Shown here: one piece after another, positions 11,601 through 21,126 of the stretch
Layout: every line of letters starts with the position of its first letter
How positions within the stretch are numbered: the first letter of the stretch is position 1
Source of the DNA: Dryocosmus kuriphilus
Taxonomy: Eukaryota > Arthropoda > Insecta > Hymenoptera > Cynipidae
DNA length: 64,000 nt
Reading direction: 5' to 3'
Assembly: GCA_038277395.1 (NCBI GenBank)
Contig: CM076191.1
Location: 25,144,983 to 25,208,982, forward strand
Translations under genes and position numbers: made by a program
The notes under the pieces: generated by a model
What the model was told of the DNA's origin: nothing
The model's input: only the letters and a program-made list of their open reading frames with translations
Databases searched by the model: none

Positions 11601-12990
11601 TGATGAGGAATGTCCAGAGTGCTACATACATCTTAAGAAAAATTAAATTATCCTTGGAGTAAAATCGACAATTAAAATCAAAACTTATTCGAGTTATGTT
11701 CTAGCCGAAAGTATATAATTTATAATTCTCTGGATCTCGGTCGATGACGCAACGGTGAAATAAAAGAATGTTACACCATATTGATCGTCTATTTTGAACA
11801 TAAAATGTGTATTTTTCGAAGGTCTACAATTTCTATCTAAAGATTTTTTGTCCATTTTATGCAATTACTGAAATAAACGCAAAAAACATACATGAAAGTT
11901 TACATTTTTTTGAATTTTTTACCTTGAAGATATCATTTGCGCAAATTTCTATGGTCATATTCGTAATCAGCGAGTCAAATTACATAAGTATACCAAGTTT
12001 CAGAGCAATCCGAGATATCAAGTTTTCGGAAGTTCAGACAAAGTTTTAGTTCACGCAGAAAATTTCTTTTTCCTGTGCAGAGTATGTGTCTTGAAAAGCA
12101 ATTTGCATTTCTTTTGAAATTTTTCTGCCCAATAGATGCAGACACATCCTGTAAATATGTTCAATTTAGTGCAAATTTAATTGTTATAACGCTATAAGAT
12201 AAAAATGACTAATTATACTCGTACAAAAAGATGTAAAGGAAAAAGTCTTGTCTTAATTCCACCTATCTGAAAAACATTTTACAAATTTCGTTTTTCTATA
12301 AATAATATATTTGTTTTAAAAAAATTGTTTAAATAATTAAGCACCAATTTTTCGAAAAGCTATCCCGGATAATTTTATTCAGGGGGCCTTTCTCGACATT
12401 TTGAACCAAAGTAACTCTTTAGACCTCTCAGTGAATAAAAAAGTATTAGCGGCGATAGGCTAATATAATACGAGCGCATGAGCGATATCCGATCGAGCCC
12501 TATATCTCCGACACTATAGGAGTTTCATAATGTCCTTATAGGATTTTATTGGAAAAAAATCAAGCTTTCATTTAAAATTAGTTTTAAAAAAATAAAAAGT
12601 GTCTAAAGGTCAAAAAAAGTAAAATAAACAATTGACTTGATAGTTTGTTTATCAAATTTAAACAATTTTTAAAAATCGATTTAATAGAATGAAAGGACGT
12701 CAAAATCCCTTGCGAAATCACTCACAGAAAATTCAATTCGCATATCTGGAAAGGAAGATATGGTTGTTTAAAATACCGCTACGGACTTTAGGGATGGAAA
12801 TACCATCCCCTGTATTTTGAAAATGGGTGCAAACAAAATTTTGTAAGTCCTGCGGTGTACTACTATTGGATATGGAAACAAATTCTGAAAATATGAAGAC
12901 GATCGAAAGACATGACTTAACAAGTTGGGGCAGTTGAGGAATAATGCCCCATATAGCGCGCACCATTTATTGCACGATTTGTGTCGAACT
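8640..12990. mobile_element. DNA-transposon-like element with long diverged terminal inverted repeats
   Basis: The left end (about 8640-9015) and the reverse complement of the right end (about 12560-12990) align over ~380 bp at roughly 75-80% identity by eye. Shared pieces include TCATGTCTT[C/T]CGATC, CCAATAGTA, CAAAATACAGGGG and the CGTCCTTTCATTCTA region. The interior (~3.5 kb) holds no transposase frame; it contains a pair of 24-bp direct repeats and a weak retropepsin-like frame at 11419. It may be a non-autonomous foldback element or the outer part of a larger dead transposon. Outer borders are approximate because similarity fades gradually. Confidence 0.65.
10952..11018. repeat. 24-bp exact direct repeat, 43-bp spacing
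   Basis: An identical 24-base string beginning TAACGCGTTTC and ending TTAGGAAAC occurs at 10952-10975 and again at 10995-11018. The bases between the copies differ, so this is a recent partial tandem duplication inside the inverted-repeat element. Confidence 0.85.
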
Positions 12991-14884
12991 GGATTAGTAA
13001 ATAAATATATATAGGAGTACGTACATTGTACTTGTACGCTACATGTAGGAATGCACTTAGAACAAGCCAACGACGAAATTTTGTATTTCGTATTTCTTCC
13101 ACGAACACGCGAACTAGAACTATGTGGTGGATTTTGCCGTAAGCTTAGCCGTAAGCAAGGTAGTCTGTTTCTTCGTAGGGAGGGTTAAATCGGATAAAAC
13201 CGAGTAAAACGTTCGAGGAAAACGTGCGAATTTCGATAATTTCACGACCGAACCAATCCCTTCCGTCGTGCAATCCCTATTACCGAAGCCATCCCTCCTC
13301 CTACTCCGATCACCCCCATTCATCCCCATCAATTTGTTGCAATTTGTCGATTTGATCGACGCGAGACGATAACGAAATTGTCGATGTCGCTGATAATTCT
13401 CGCGCGAGGACACGCGAAAATAACATCGACACTCGCGAATATTAGGAAAAATCGAGTTCTTTTTATCACGTATTTCAAACGAACCACTTTTATCATCTCC
13501 CTGATATTTAAACTCGCTGGAAATTGCCAGCAGTCGGATTCACATCACAGGAGATAAACGAATACGAGCACTGTAAAAAGAGGATCATTATATAAGGCTG
13601 ATGCTTTTTGGAATTAAAACAGCATCATTTTTCAACCCGAATTTAGCAAATTAAAATGGTACGCATATTGGTTTGAAAATAGAGCACTCTAAACACGACT
13701 CTCAATTTTAAAGAAACTTTAGCTTTTACAGTACAAATAACAAGTTGGAATTTGCAATGTAATTGCAAGTTTGTTTCGTTCTCGTAATTGCAATTTCACT
13801 TTGCTGCGAACAGCACTGCACTGTTTTGAGTTGTCAACTACGCTGGAAAAGTTTAAATGAATTGCTCTTGAAAATTGCTAGATAAAGGTCGACAATTTTG
13901 CATATTTATTCACTTTTTCGTCAAGATTCGTTAGAATTTTCATGGTCATTAAAATTACACTAATAGTGACGTATATGTTTTATCCCGAAAAACAGAAGCT
14001 GGACAGGAATAAAATTATAGCAGCAAAAAATGAAAATAAAAAATAAACTGTTTAAGAAGAGCGACGTCACTTTCATGTACAATGCATATGAAGATATTTG
14101 CATGCAAAGTGCTTTGGGTTTCGCTTTTTTTTTACGAACAAAAAAATTTAGAGAATTAATTTTTATCTGAAAATAACCTGCATCAGTCTGTTTAATTTTA
14201 AATATAATTAGACAACTAAATATGTTAAGTAATAATATGCGGATGAATAAAATTGAAAGGTGGTATTGACTGAATGCAAAAATTGTTTCAATGGAGCAAT
14301 GTGAATGAAAATTTTAAAAAATCCAGATGAAACAGGTGAATTATTATGATAGCACAACACTAATTTTCTTAAATTAAAAAATCTTTCGTGTTGATTTTTA
14401 TGATTGGGAAGCTACGAGTGATACAGAAAGCTTTGTTATTTTTTGGAGAGGAAAGACAAGCAGAGTGGAAGTCGATCTTCATCCAATGACCACGAAAGAT
14501 ATTTTTAATATCCGGTGCAACGTCTGGTCTTTCAGTATCGCTCTTCAATCTTTCTTTACATAAAGATTGGATGCTCTTTGCAGTATGAAGTCGATTTCGT
14601 ATTGAAATTGCACGGAAATTTGATATTGTTTCCTTTTTTATACACGTTCCTTTTAAAAATCATTCCATGTTTGACATCAGCATTTCCAGTAAAGTAATCA
14701 AAATGAAGTCAATTGCAATATTTTTGGACATTATAATTTTAGCTATTAGGAATAGGGGCAAAATTGTTTACATTCTCATCTCAATGAGAAGGTATTAGTT
14801 TTATGTGAAATATGACTTTCGCGGATTTCATGAAATCTCGACGTTTTATGACCCCCTAAATCCAAAAAAAACGGTTTTTACGAC
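12991..14884. other. No gene seen; CpG-richer patch 13120-13560
   Basis: A moderately GC- and CpG-rich patch (13120-13560) is followed by AT-rich sequence. The open frames here (minus 13120-13413, plus 14515-14697) show no family I recognise. The second version of this stretch is at roughly 35110-37113. Confidence 0.45.
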
Positions 14885-14947
14885 GCTGTCTGTCTGTCGC
14901 TGTCGTCGCTGTCGTCGTCGTCGTCGTCGTCGTTGTCGTTGTCGGCG
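14885..14947. repeat. GTC/TGTC microsatellite
   Basis: A CTGT run followed by an imperfect (GTC)n tract. It lies in a stretch that begins CTCGACGTTTTATGACCCCC, which looks like the edge of a repeated element. Minus-strand poly-Asp peptide is a by-product. Confidence 0.92.
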
Positions 14948-15241
14948 TCTGTTCGCACGATAACTTTCGAAGGACTAATCGGATTGGATTGTGCTTTGAC
15001 ACACTTCTGCAGGATGCAAAAAGAAAGGACGAGTGCGTTAACCAATGGTTTTCGACCGGTGGTTATGGTTTTATCCATCAAAAACGGTTTTCACAAAATA
15101 AACAATCAATTTTCCGGCTAAACTATGCGAGATACGAAAAAAATAGCGGAGAGTAAAATTGTTCATCTTAAAAAAATCTACAAATTTTGTTTTAACCAGT
15201 AGAAGAAAAATTCCAACACTTCCAGACAAACGTTTAATAAT

Positions 15242-15291
15242 TCAAAGTGACGTTTCGTCCCTCATCTGAGAGACCTCATCAGACATTAAGA
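15242..15291 (-). ncRNA. Hammerhead ribozyme motif (left Penelope-like copy)
   Basis: On the minus strand: CUGAUGAG core (15275-15282), a 7-bp stem II with AGAU loop (15257-15274), then GAAAC (15252-15256) and GUC. The sequence is the same as in the right-hand copy. Flanking bases can pair as stem I. Confidence 0.8.
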
Positions 15292-15907
15292 TTAAAAATC
15301 TAAGGAAATACAAAGAAATCATCTTAGAAGATAGAAGAGTATACATCAGAAAATTGAAATACAAAGGTTGTGAACAGATAAAACTTACGGAAAGTACGTT
15401 GAGTTTGAAAAATTTTTAGCGTCATATTTTCAGTGAGTGTTCAGAACAAATTTTGTGACATTATTGTTTGAGAGTAAAGAAATAAAAGGATTCCAAAAAG
15501 TGTGTCTGTGCTCAAATGCATCTAGAGAAAGATAAAAACAGGGAGAAGATAAGTGAGAGTTTTGAAAATTTGAAAAAATTTTTGTAGGTTAGGATAGTTT
15601 GAAGTAAGAGAGAAATTAATATATTTACCTTAGAAGTGAAAAAATGTAATAATATTAAAAAAGCGATGGGCCCATAATGGGCGATTTAAACAAGTTTTAA
15701 AACATTATAATATTGTGATATAACTTTAAAAGTGAAAAATGGTAGTGAATTTTGTTGAGCACATAACCATGATGATGTGGTCTGAATACTGACAACACAG
15801 AGAAAATTCGTAAAGATTGAAGGTTATAAGTGGGAGAAAGGCGGCAAATTTGAAAAGGAGAATGATAAGGAAAAAGCAAAAGGGGAAATAAGAGATTTGG
15901 ACATTAA

Positions 15908-16317
15908 TCAGAAATTTAGAATGTTAAGTATTGAATTATATGCAGAATTGTAAAATTGAAGATCAGTAATTTTATTTAAGGCACTATTACCCCTTTTCTT
16001 TATGTAAATCATTTCAATAAACAAACGTTTGTAATAATTTTGTTCTTTGTGTAGGATTTTTACGTCATCCCATTTCATAGATGAGGAATCACTATTGTGG
16101 TCTGTATGGATATGTTTAGCTATTTCTTTTCTGTTTTTTTATGCAATGTTGGACATTTCTCAGATGCTCGTTTCTTCTAGTATCCAAAGATCTTTTTGTT
16201 TGGCCGATGTATGATAGACCACAAGAAAAATTAAGTTCGTAAACAATGTTACATTGATCAAGTTTATTTATGGGATCTTTTCCTAGTTTAATGAAAACGT
16301 CGAATTTTGAATCTATT
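15908..16317 (-). pseudogene. Penelope-like GIY-YIG endonuclease fragment, left copy
   Basis: Reading leftward from 16317, the frame gives KFDVFIKLGKDPINK, NIVYEL and SYIGQTKRSLDTRRNEH, the GIY-YIG-type motif with its Arg and the EH pair typical of the Penelope endonuclease. A run of seven A (plus-strand T7 at 16134-16140) replaces six A in the right copy and shifts the frame shortly after. The terminating TCA (stop on the minus strand) is at 15908-15910. The endonuclease nicks target DNA for reverse transcription in intact elements; this copy is 5'-truncated and frameshifted. Confidence 0.8.
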
Positions 16318-16511
16318 TTAAAAATTCGACGTTTTCATTAAACTAGGGAAAGATCCCATAAATAAACTTGATCAATGTAACATTGTTTACGAACTTAATT
16401 GTTCTTAATGAATTAATTTTTAAATGATATTAACATGGCTACTTAAGACTAGAATAATTATTTTCTACAAATAATTCTTAATAATAACTTTGAAAGAAAT
16501 AAAGAATCTCT

Positions 16512-16582
16512 AGCTCTGCTGGGAATCGAACTCAGGTCTTCAGATTGCCGGTCTGATGCTCTAACCACTAAGCTACAGAGAT
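16512..16582 (-). tRNA. tRNA-like sequence, anticodon position GGC (probably pseudogene or SINE head)
   Basis: The minus strand folds as a cloverleaf of 71 bases: acceptor 5' AUCUCUG pairs with 3' CAGAGCU at six of seven positions, the D arm is GCUU/GAGC, the anticodon stem UCAGA/UCUGA is perfect with loop CCGGCAA, and the T loop is UUCGAUU with one A-C mismatch in the stem. Position 33 is C, not the near-invariant U, and an unmodified GGC anticodon is not standard in eukaryotes. A tRNA-derived repeat is more likely than a working gene. Confidence 0.6.
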
Positions 16583-16855
16583 TACGAGAATCAAGATTTC
16601 TTTCAAAGGTATCACCGTAGAGGCGAACGATGACGTCATTCCATCCTCTATATTATAGTTAGACTTTACGCCTATACTTATAATACAATTTAATAACGAT
16701 TTTGATGTTATACGTCTGAGTAAGATAATTAATGAATTAATTTTTAAATGATATTAACATGGCTACTTCAGACTAGAAAATAATTATTTTCTACAAATAA
16801 TTCTTAATAATAACTTTGAAAGAAAAAATGAATCTCTATCTCTGCTGGGAATCGA

Positions 16856-16917
16856 ACTTAGTGGTTAGAGCATCAGACCGGCAATCTGAAGACCTGAGTT
16901 CGATTCCCAGCAGAGCT
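16856..16917 (+). tRNA. tRNA-like sequence lacking its 5' end
   Basis: Same sequence as the other copies from the D arm (CUUAGUGGUUAGAGC) to the acceptor 3' strand, but the 5' acceptor strand is missing. The break is exactly the palindrome centre: 16840-16855 is the reverse complement of the T-arm end of the same tRNA-like sequence. A T6 run follows at about 16926. Confidence 0.6.
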
Positions 16918-17170
16918 AGAGATTCATTTTTTCTTTCAAAGTTATTATTAAGAATTATTTGTAGAAAATAATTATTCTAGTCTGAAGTAGCCATGTTAAT
17001 ATCATTTAAAAATTAATTCATTAATTATCTTACTCAGACGTATAACATCAAAATCGTTATTAAATTGTATTATAAGTATTGGCGTAAAGTCTAACTATAA
17101 TATAGAGGATGGAATGACGTCATCGTTCGCCTCTACGGTGATACCTTTGAAAGAAATCTTGATTCTCGTA

Positions 17171-17241
17171 ATCTCTGTAGCTTAGTGGTTAGAGCATCAG
17201 ACCGGCAATCTGAAGACCTGAGTTCGATTCCCAGCAGAGCT
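17171..17241 (+). tRNA. tRNA-like sequence, plus-strand complete copy
   Basis: Identical cloverleaf to the minus-strand copy at 16512, including loop CCGGCAA and B-box-like GAGTTCGATTCCC. It is followed by AGAGATTCATTTTTT, whose T-run could terminate RNA polymerase III. A perfect CRE palindrome TGACGTCA lies upstream at 17115-17122, with the mirror copy at 16631-16638. Confidence 0.62.
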
Positions 17242-17388
17242 AGAGATTCATTTTTTCTTTCAAAGTTATTATTAAGAATTATTTGTAGAAAATAATTATT
17301 CTAGTCTGAAGTAGCCATGTTAATATCATTTAAAAATTAATTCATTAATTATCTTACTCAGACGTATAACATCAAAATCGTTATTAAT

Positions 17389-17709
17389 TGTTCTTGTGGT
17401 CTATCATACATCGGCCAAACAAAAAGATCTTTGGATACTAGAAGAAACGAGCATCTGAGAAATGTCCAACATTGCATAAAAAACAGAAAAGATATAGCTA
17501 AACTTATCCATACAGACCACAATGGTGATTTCTCATCTATGAAATGGGATGACGTAAAAATCCTACACAAAGAACAAAATTATTACAAACGTCTGTTTAT
17601 TGAAATGATTTACATAAAGAAGAGGGGTAATAGTGCCTTAAATAAAATTACTGATCTTCAATTTTACAATTCTGCATATCATTCAATACTTAACATTCTA
17701 GATTTCTGA
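17389..17709 (+). pseudogene. Penelope-like GIY-YIG endonuclease fragment, right copy
   Basis: An open frame of 106 codons runs from the insertion boundary to TGA at 17707-17709. It begins CSCGLSYIGQTKRSLDTRRN: a Cys pair before YIG, then the conserved Arg and Glu-His, followed by KWDDVKILHKEQNYYKRLFI and EMIYIKK. This order matches the C-terminal Uri-type endonuclease of Penelope-like elements. The preceding codons (INKLDQCNIVYEL) are 1 kb away at 16318-16406, because the tRNA-containing insert split the coding sequence. The part left here has no internal stop. Confidence 0.87.
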
Positions 17710-18324
17710 TTAATGTCCAAATCTCTTATTTCCCCTTTTGCTTTTACCTTATCATTCTCCTTTTCAAATTTGCCGCCTTTCTCCCACTTATAACCTTCAA
17801 TCTTTACGAATTTGCTCTGTATTGTCAGTACTCAGACCACATCATCATGGCTATGTGCTCAACAAAATTCACTACCATTTTTCACTTTTAAAGTTATATC
17901 ACAATATTATAATGTTTTAAAACTTATTTAAATCGCCCATTATGGGCCCATCGCTTTTTAATATTATTACATTTTTTCACTTCTAAGGTAAATATATTAA
18001 TTTCTCTCTTACTTCAAACTATCCTAACCTACAAATTTTTTTTCTAAATTTTCAAAACTCTCACTTATCTTCTCCCTGTTTTTATCTTTCTCTAGATGCA
18101 TTTGAGCACAGACACACTTTTTGAAATCCTTTTATTTCTTTACTCTCAAACAATAATGTCACAAAATTTGTTCTGAACACTCACTGAAAATATGACGCTA
18201 AAAATTTTTCAAATTCAACGTACTTTCCGTAAGTTTTATCTGTTCACAACCTTTGTATTTCAATTTTCTGATGTATACTCTTCTATCTTCTAAGATGATT
18301 TCTTTGTATTTCCTTAGATTTTTA

Positions 18325-18376
18325 ATCTTAATGTCTGATGAGGTCTCTCAGATGAGGGACGAAACGTCACTTTGAA
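18325..18376 (+). ncRNA. Hammerhead ribozyme motif (right Penelope-like copy)
   Basis: The core CUGAUGAG (18335-18342) is followed by a perfect stem II, GUCUCUC-AGAU-GAGGGAC (18343-18360, counting one G-U pair), then GAAAC (18361-18365) and GUC (18366-18368), with cleavage expected after that C. ACUUUGA (18369-18375) can pair with the UUAAUGU before the core as an imperfect stem I. Stem III is only AC/GU, and ACGU is self-complementary, so self-cleavage would be favoured in a dimer. Hammerheads of this minimal kind are established in Penelope-like elements. All conserved core bases are present. Confidence 0.85.
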
Positions 18377-18421
18377 TTATTAAACGTTTGTCTGGAAGTG
18401 TTGGAATTTTTCTTCTACTAT

Positions 18422-18960
18422 TTCTATTCCCGGACGTTAAACTGCTAATGAGGTTATAATATCTATCCTCGTCTATATCATTGTTTTAACCATTTTTCGA
18501 TAAAATTCACGGTTTTTGTTTTAATCGAGAAAACGTTATTAAAAACAAAAAACTGTGTTTTCTTACCAAAATATTTAAAATAGAAAAAAAATTATAATAA
18601 GTAAAGTTATTCAACTCAAAAGGATCTACAAATTTTGTATTAACCATTTTTCGATAAAATGAATGGTTTTTGTTTTAATCGAGAAAAACGCTATTAAAAA
18701 TTAAAAATTCTAATTTCCCGCCAAACTATACAAGATACGAAAAAAATGATAATAAACAAAGTTGTTCACCTCAAAAGGATCTACAAATTTTCTCTCTTTC
18801 ATTTTTTTGAACAGACGCGTAGTTTTTGAGTTATTCGTGAAATATGTTATGAAATATGTATAAAGAAAACCACTTTTCAGCAAAACTATGCAAGATATGA
18901 GAACATATTAACAAGCAGAATTGTTCACCTTGGAAAGAGCTACAAAATTTATTAATAATA
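18422..18960. repeat. Decayed tandem array, ~155-160-bp unit
   Basis: Landmarks repeat in order: an ACTATGCAAGATACGAAAA-like segment (about 18568, 18723, 18883), then TTGTTCACCTCAAAAGGATC, then CAAATTTTGTATTAACCATT and TTCGATAAAAT. Spacing is 155-160 bp. A further unit lies left of the Penelope-like insertion (15060-15198), so the element landed inside this array. The second version is at about 37350-38080. Confidence 0.65.
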
Positions 18961-19063
18961 CTCATCGCTTTGCTTTTAAGAATCAAAATCCTGCATTGTG
19001 AAAATGTGTAAAATCACAAAAAAACTTTACCAATCTACAATGTGTTTAAAAAAAATGTAATTA

Positions 19064-19280
19064 TCGAGCGCGAAGCGCTAGTGTCATGATGAGAATGTAT
19101 TCCTTAAGGTCGATAGAGCCTTAAGTAAAATAATTTCTTTTGTAATTTTTAATTTAAAGGTTTATACGATCCATAAACACCGAGACTGTAGCGCAAAGTA
19201 AATAACCTATCGAGCGCGAAGCGCGACTCAAATGTCGAGCGTGAAGCGCGCGAAGAGAATGTGCCCGCGAAGCGTGTAGA
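19064..19280. repeat. Cluster of GCGAAGC mini-hairpins
   Basis: In AT-rich surroundings, short GC-rich palindromes with a GAA loop recur: AGCGC-GAA-GCGCT (19067-19079), CGCGC-type at 19211-19225, and variants GCGTGAAGCGC and CCGCGAAGCG to 19280. The heptamer GCGAAGC appears three times. In single-stranded DNA this heptamer is known to form an exceptionally stable GAA-loop hairpin. The same cluster is at 38180-38396 in the second copy. Confidence 0.8.
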
Positions 19281-21020
19281 TTTTTTTTTTTTATTACTTT
19301 AGAAACATTTCTGCTTTCTCAATAGAGGAAGCTTTGTAGTCGTGACAATTTCAAATATGCACTACAAACTATAAAAAACCTGTTTTTTTTAAATTATAAA
19401 GGACATAAAAATGCAAAGTTCAATATTGAATATCATGATTCATAATATTTGAAAAATCGGTTTTTTATAGTAAAATTTTTTTCAAAAACATAATTCAAAG
19501 TTGATTCAAGAATAGAAAAAATTTCTTGATTCGAGACGAATCGATTGACCTAATATTAATATATTTTCTTGAAAAGTAAGCAAGTTATGGTCATTTATAA
19601 TATTTGAAAAGTTTGTTTTTTACAGTAAAACTTTTTTCATTAGCATAATTCAAAGTTTTTGATGGCATAGTTGTACGTTTACGGCGGACACCTTCTCATG
19701 CAGATGCATGCATATTCATGCCATGCATTTTATAGAAGATTTATTCAATTATTAAATCTTTAATAAATCCATAGTGCTTCCTCTATGAGGAAGCAAACAT
19801 TTTTGCTGTTTAATCATAATGAGGAAGCAAAGTAATCATTAAATGAGTAAAAATATAAGCACACCCCGAGATCGAATTCACAGATAGTTAATTTAGCGGT
19901 GGTAAGTAATTCAGGATATTTATGAAAATTTTAGTACCATTTTAAAAGGTTCCAAAAGATTTTCAGAAGATTTTAAAAGAATTGCAATTATTAAAAAAAT
20001 TGCAGAAAAAGTTTGAAAATTTTTGAAATTTATTAAGATGTGTGAAAAATGATAGTAAAGACCGTAAGCTTTTAGAAGATTTCAATACAGTTTGAAAGAT
20101 ATCGAATGATATCATAAGATTTCAAGAATTTCACAGAGTGTGATAAACAAATTTATTTTAAAAGTGTAACAAATGGATAACAATAATTTTACTAAAGAAA
20201 TGTCAGTAATTATATTCAAATTTTACATTCTGGATCTTACAAAATTGAATCATTATTTAATAATTTAACTGTCTGACAATTCTTAAGAATTCAAAATTAC
20301 AGGCTAAAGATTGTTCATTTATTCTGTTGGATTTCAAGAACTGAATATTTAGTCGCCTTTTAGGTCTTGTTTTGTGAATAAAAAATCTAAAAAATGTAGT
20401 TTTTAAAATCCTAAATCGAATTTAGATTCTTTTAAATATCGACGCTTTAATATGAAACGTGTAATTAGGCGCTTTAAAGTTCAAAGGATGTGGGGTTACG
20501 GGCCATCCATAAATTACGTAACAGCTTTTTTTTGGGAAGGGTGGGGGGATAAATCGACAATGTTACGTAATATTTTCAACAGATAAATCCTATAGGAAAG
20601 GGATTTAATCTTCTAAATTGTTGTTAAAAATATAAAGTCAATTTATTTCACAAAAGATTGAAGAAAATGGTATAATCACGTTATATTAAATTTTATTAGC
20701 GTTAATTATGATCGCAATCCTTCTACAAACTGATTAGGGCATTTTAGTTTGAAAAGATATTACCTAAGATAACTAAGATAACTACCTTAATTTTATTCAA
20801 TAAGATATGGCTAAAAATATATGAAGAAAAATTACTCAACTTAGGCGGAGGGGGGAGGGGAATGTCCAAGAAATTTTGTTACGACTTGTGTCAAAAGACT
20901 TCACATAATTTTAGGCTTTGTTATGCTCATTACTGTATTGAACATTAAACTTTAACATTTAATTTGTTTTTAAAATATCACACCAGAAAAAATGGACAAT
21001 CTCCTAATAATTGAGGGTCT
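19281..21020. other. AT-rich DNA, no gene seen
   Basis: Contains a small perfect hairpin GCTTCCTC-TAT-GAGGAAGC (19776-19794), a run of ATGCAT motifs near 19700, and a GGCCATCCATAAATTACGTAAC motif stretch at about 20501-20522 that resembles an element end. No coding evidence. Confidence 0.5.
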
Positions 21021-21126
21021 CGATGTACGAACAGCACATAGAAACTTTCTCGCGGTGATGGGGAGGCCTCTGGCCGCTTGCGTGTAAAGTAACCCTGCCA
21101 AAGTTTCTGTGCTGTTCCTGCATCGG
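21021..21126. repeat. GC-rich inverted repeat, ~26-bp arms
   Basis: The left arm CGATGTACGAACAGCAC...AAACTTT (21021-21048) pairs with the right arm AAAGTTTC...GTGCTGTTCCTGCATCG (21100-21125), with a few mismatches and one 2-base bulge, around a ~50-base GC-rich loop. It could be a foldback element or a structured RNA. The fold is preserved at 40119-40224. Confidence 0.6.

Larger units (their letters stand above)
16407..17383. mobile_element. Insertion of inverted tRNA-containing units with 12-bp target duplication
   Basis: This 977-bp insert interrupts the right Penelope-like copy. It is flanked by TTAATTGTTCTT at 16395-16406 and 17384-17395. Removing the insert and one duplicate joins the endonuclease codons without a break, so the boundaries are well supported. 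Inside are ~315-bp units, each with a tRNA-like segment and an AT-rich body: one complete unit and one partial on the minus strand (16407-16855), then a partial and a complete one on the plus strand (16856-17383), meeting at 16855/16856. The outer ends are both unit 3' ends. A tRNA-derived SINE inserted as an inverted dimer is the simplest reading; no A-tail is seen. Confidence 0.75.
16395..17395. repeat. 12-bp target-site duplication pair
   Basis: TTAATTGTTCTT occurs exactly at 16395-16406 and at 17384-17395, bracketing the tRNA-containing insert. The left Penelope-like copy has the single-copy version TTAATTTTTCTT at the equivalent place. Confidence 0.85.
15199..18421. mobile_element. Penelope-like element: two 3' halves in head-to-head inversion
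   Basis: Two copies of the 3' part of a Penelope-like retroelement face away from each other around a centre at 16317/16318. The left, minus-strand copy is 15199-16317. The right, plus-strand copy is 16318-16406 plus 17384-18421, split by an insertion. Each consists of the end of the polyprotein with a GIY-YIG endonuclease, ~0.7 kb of 3' untranslated sequence and a hammerhead ribozyme near the outer end. The arms differ by scattered substitutions and indels, which argues against a simple read-through hairpin chimera. Penelope-like elements are known for inverted and tandem arrangements. The polymerase domain is absent, so neither copy is autonomous. Confidence 0.85.
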
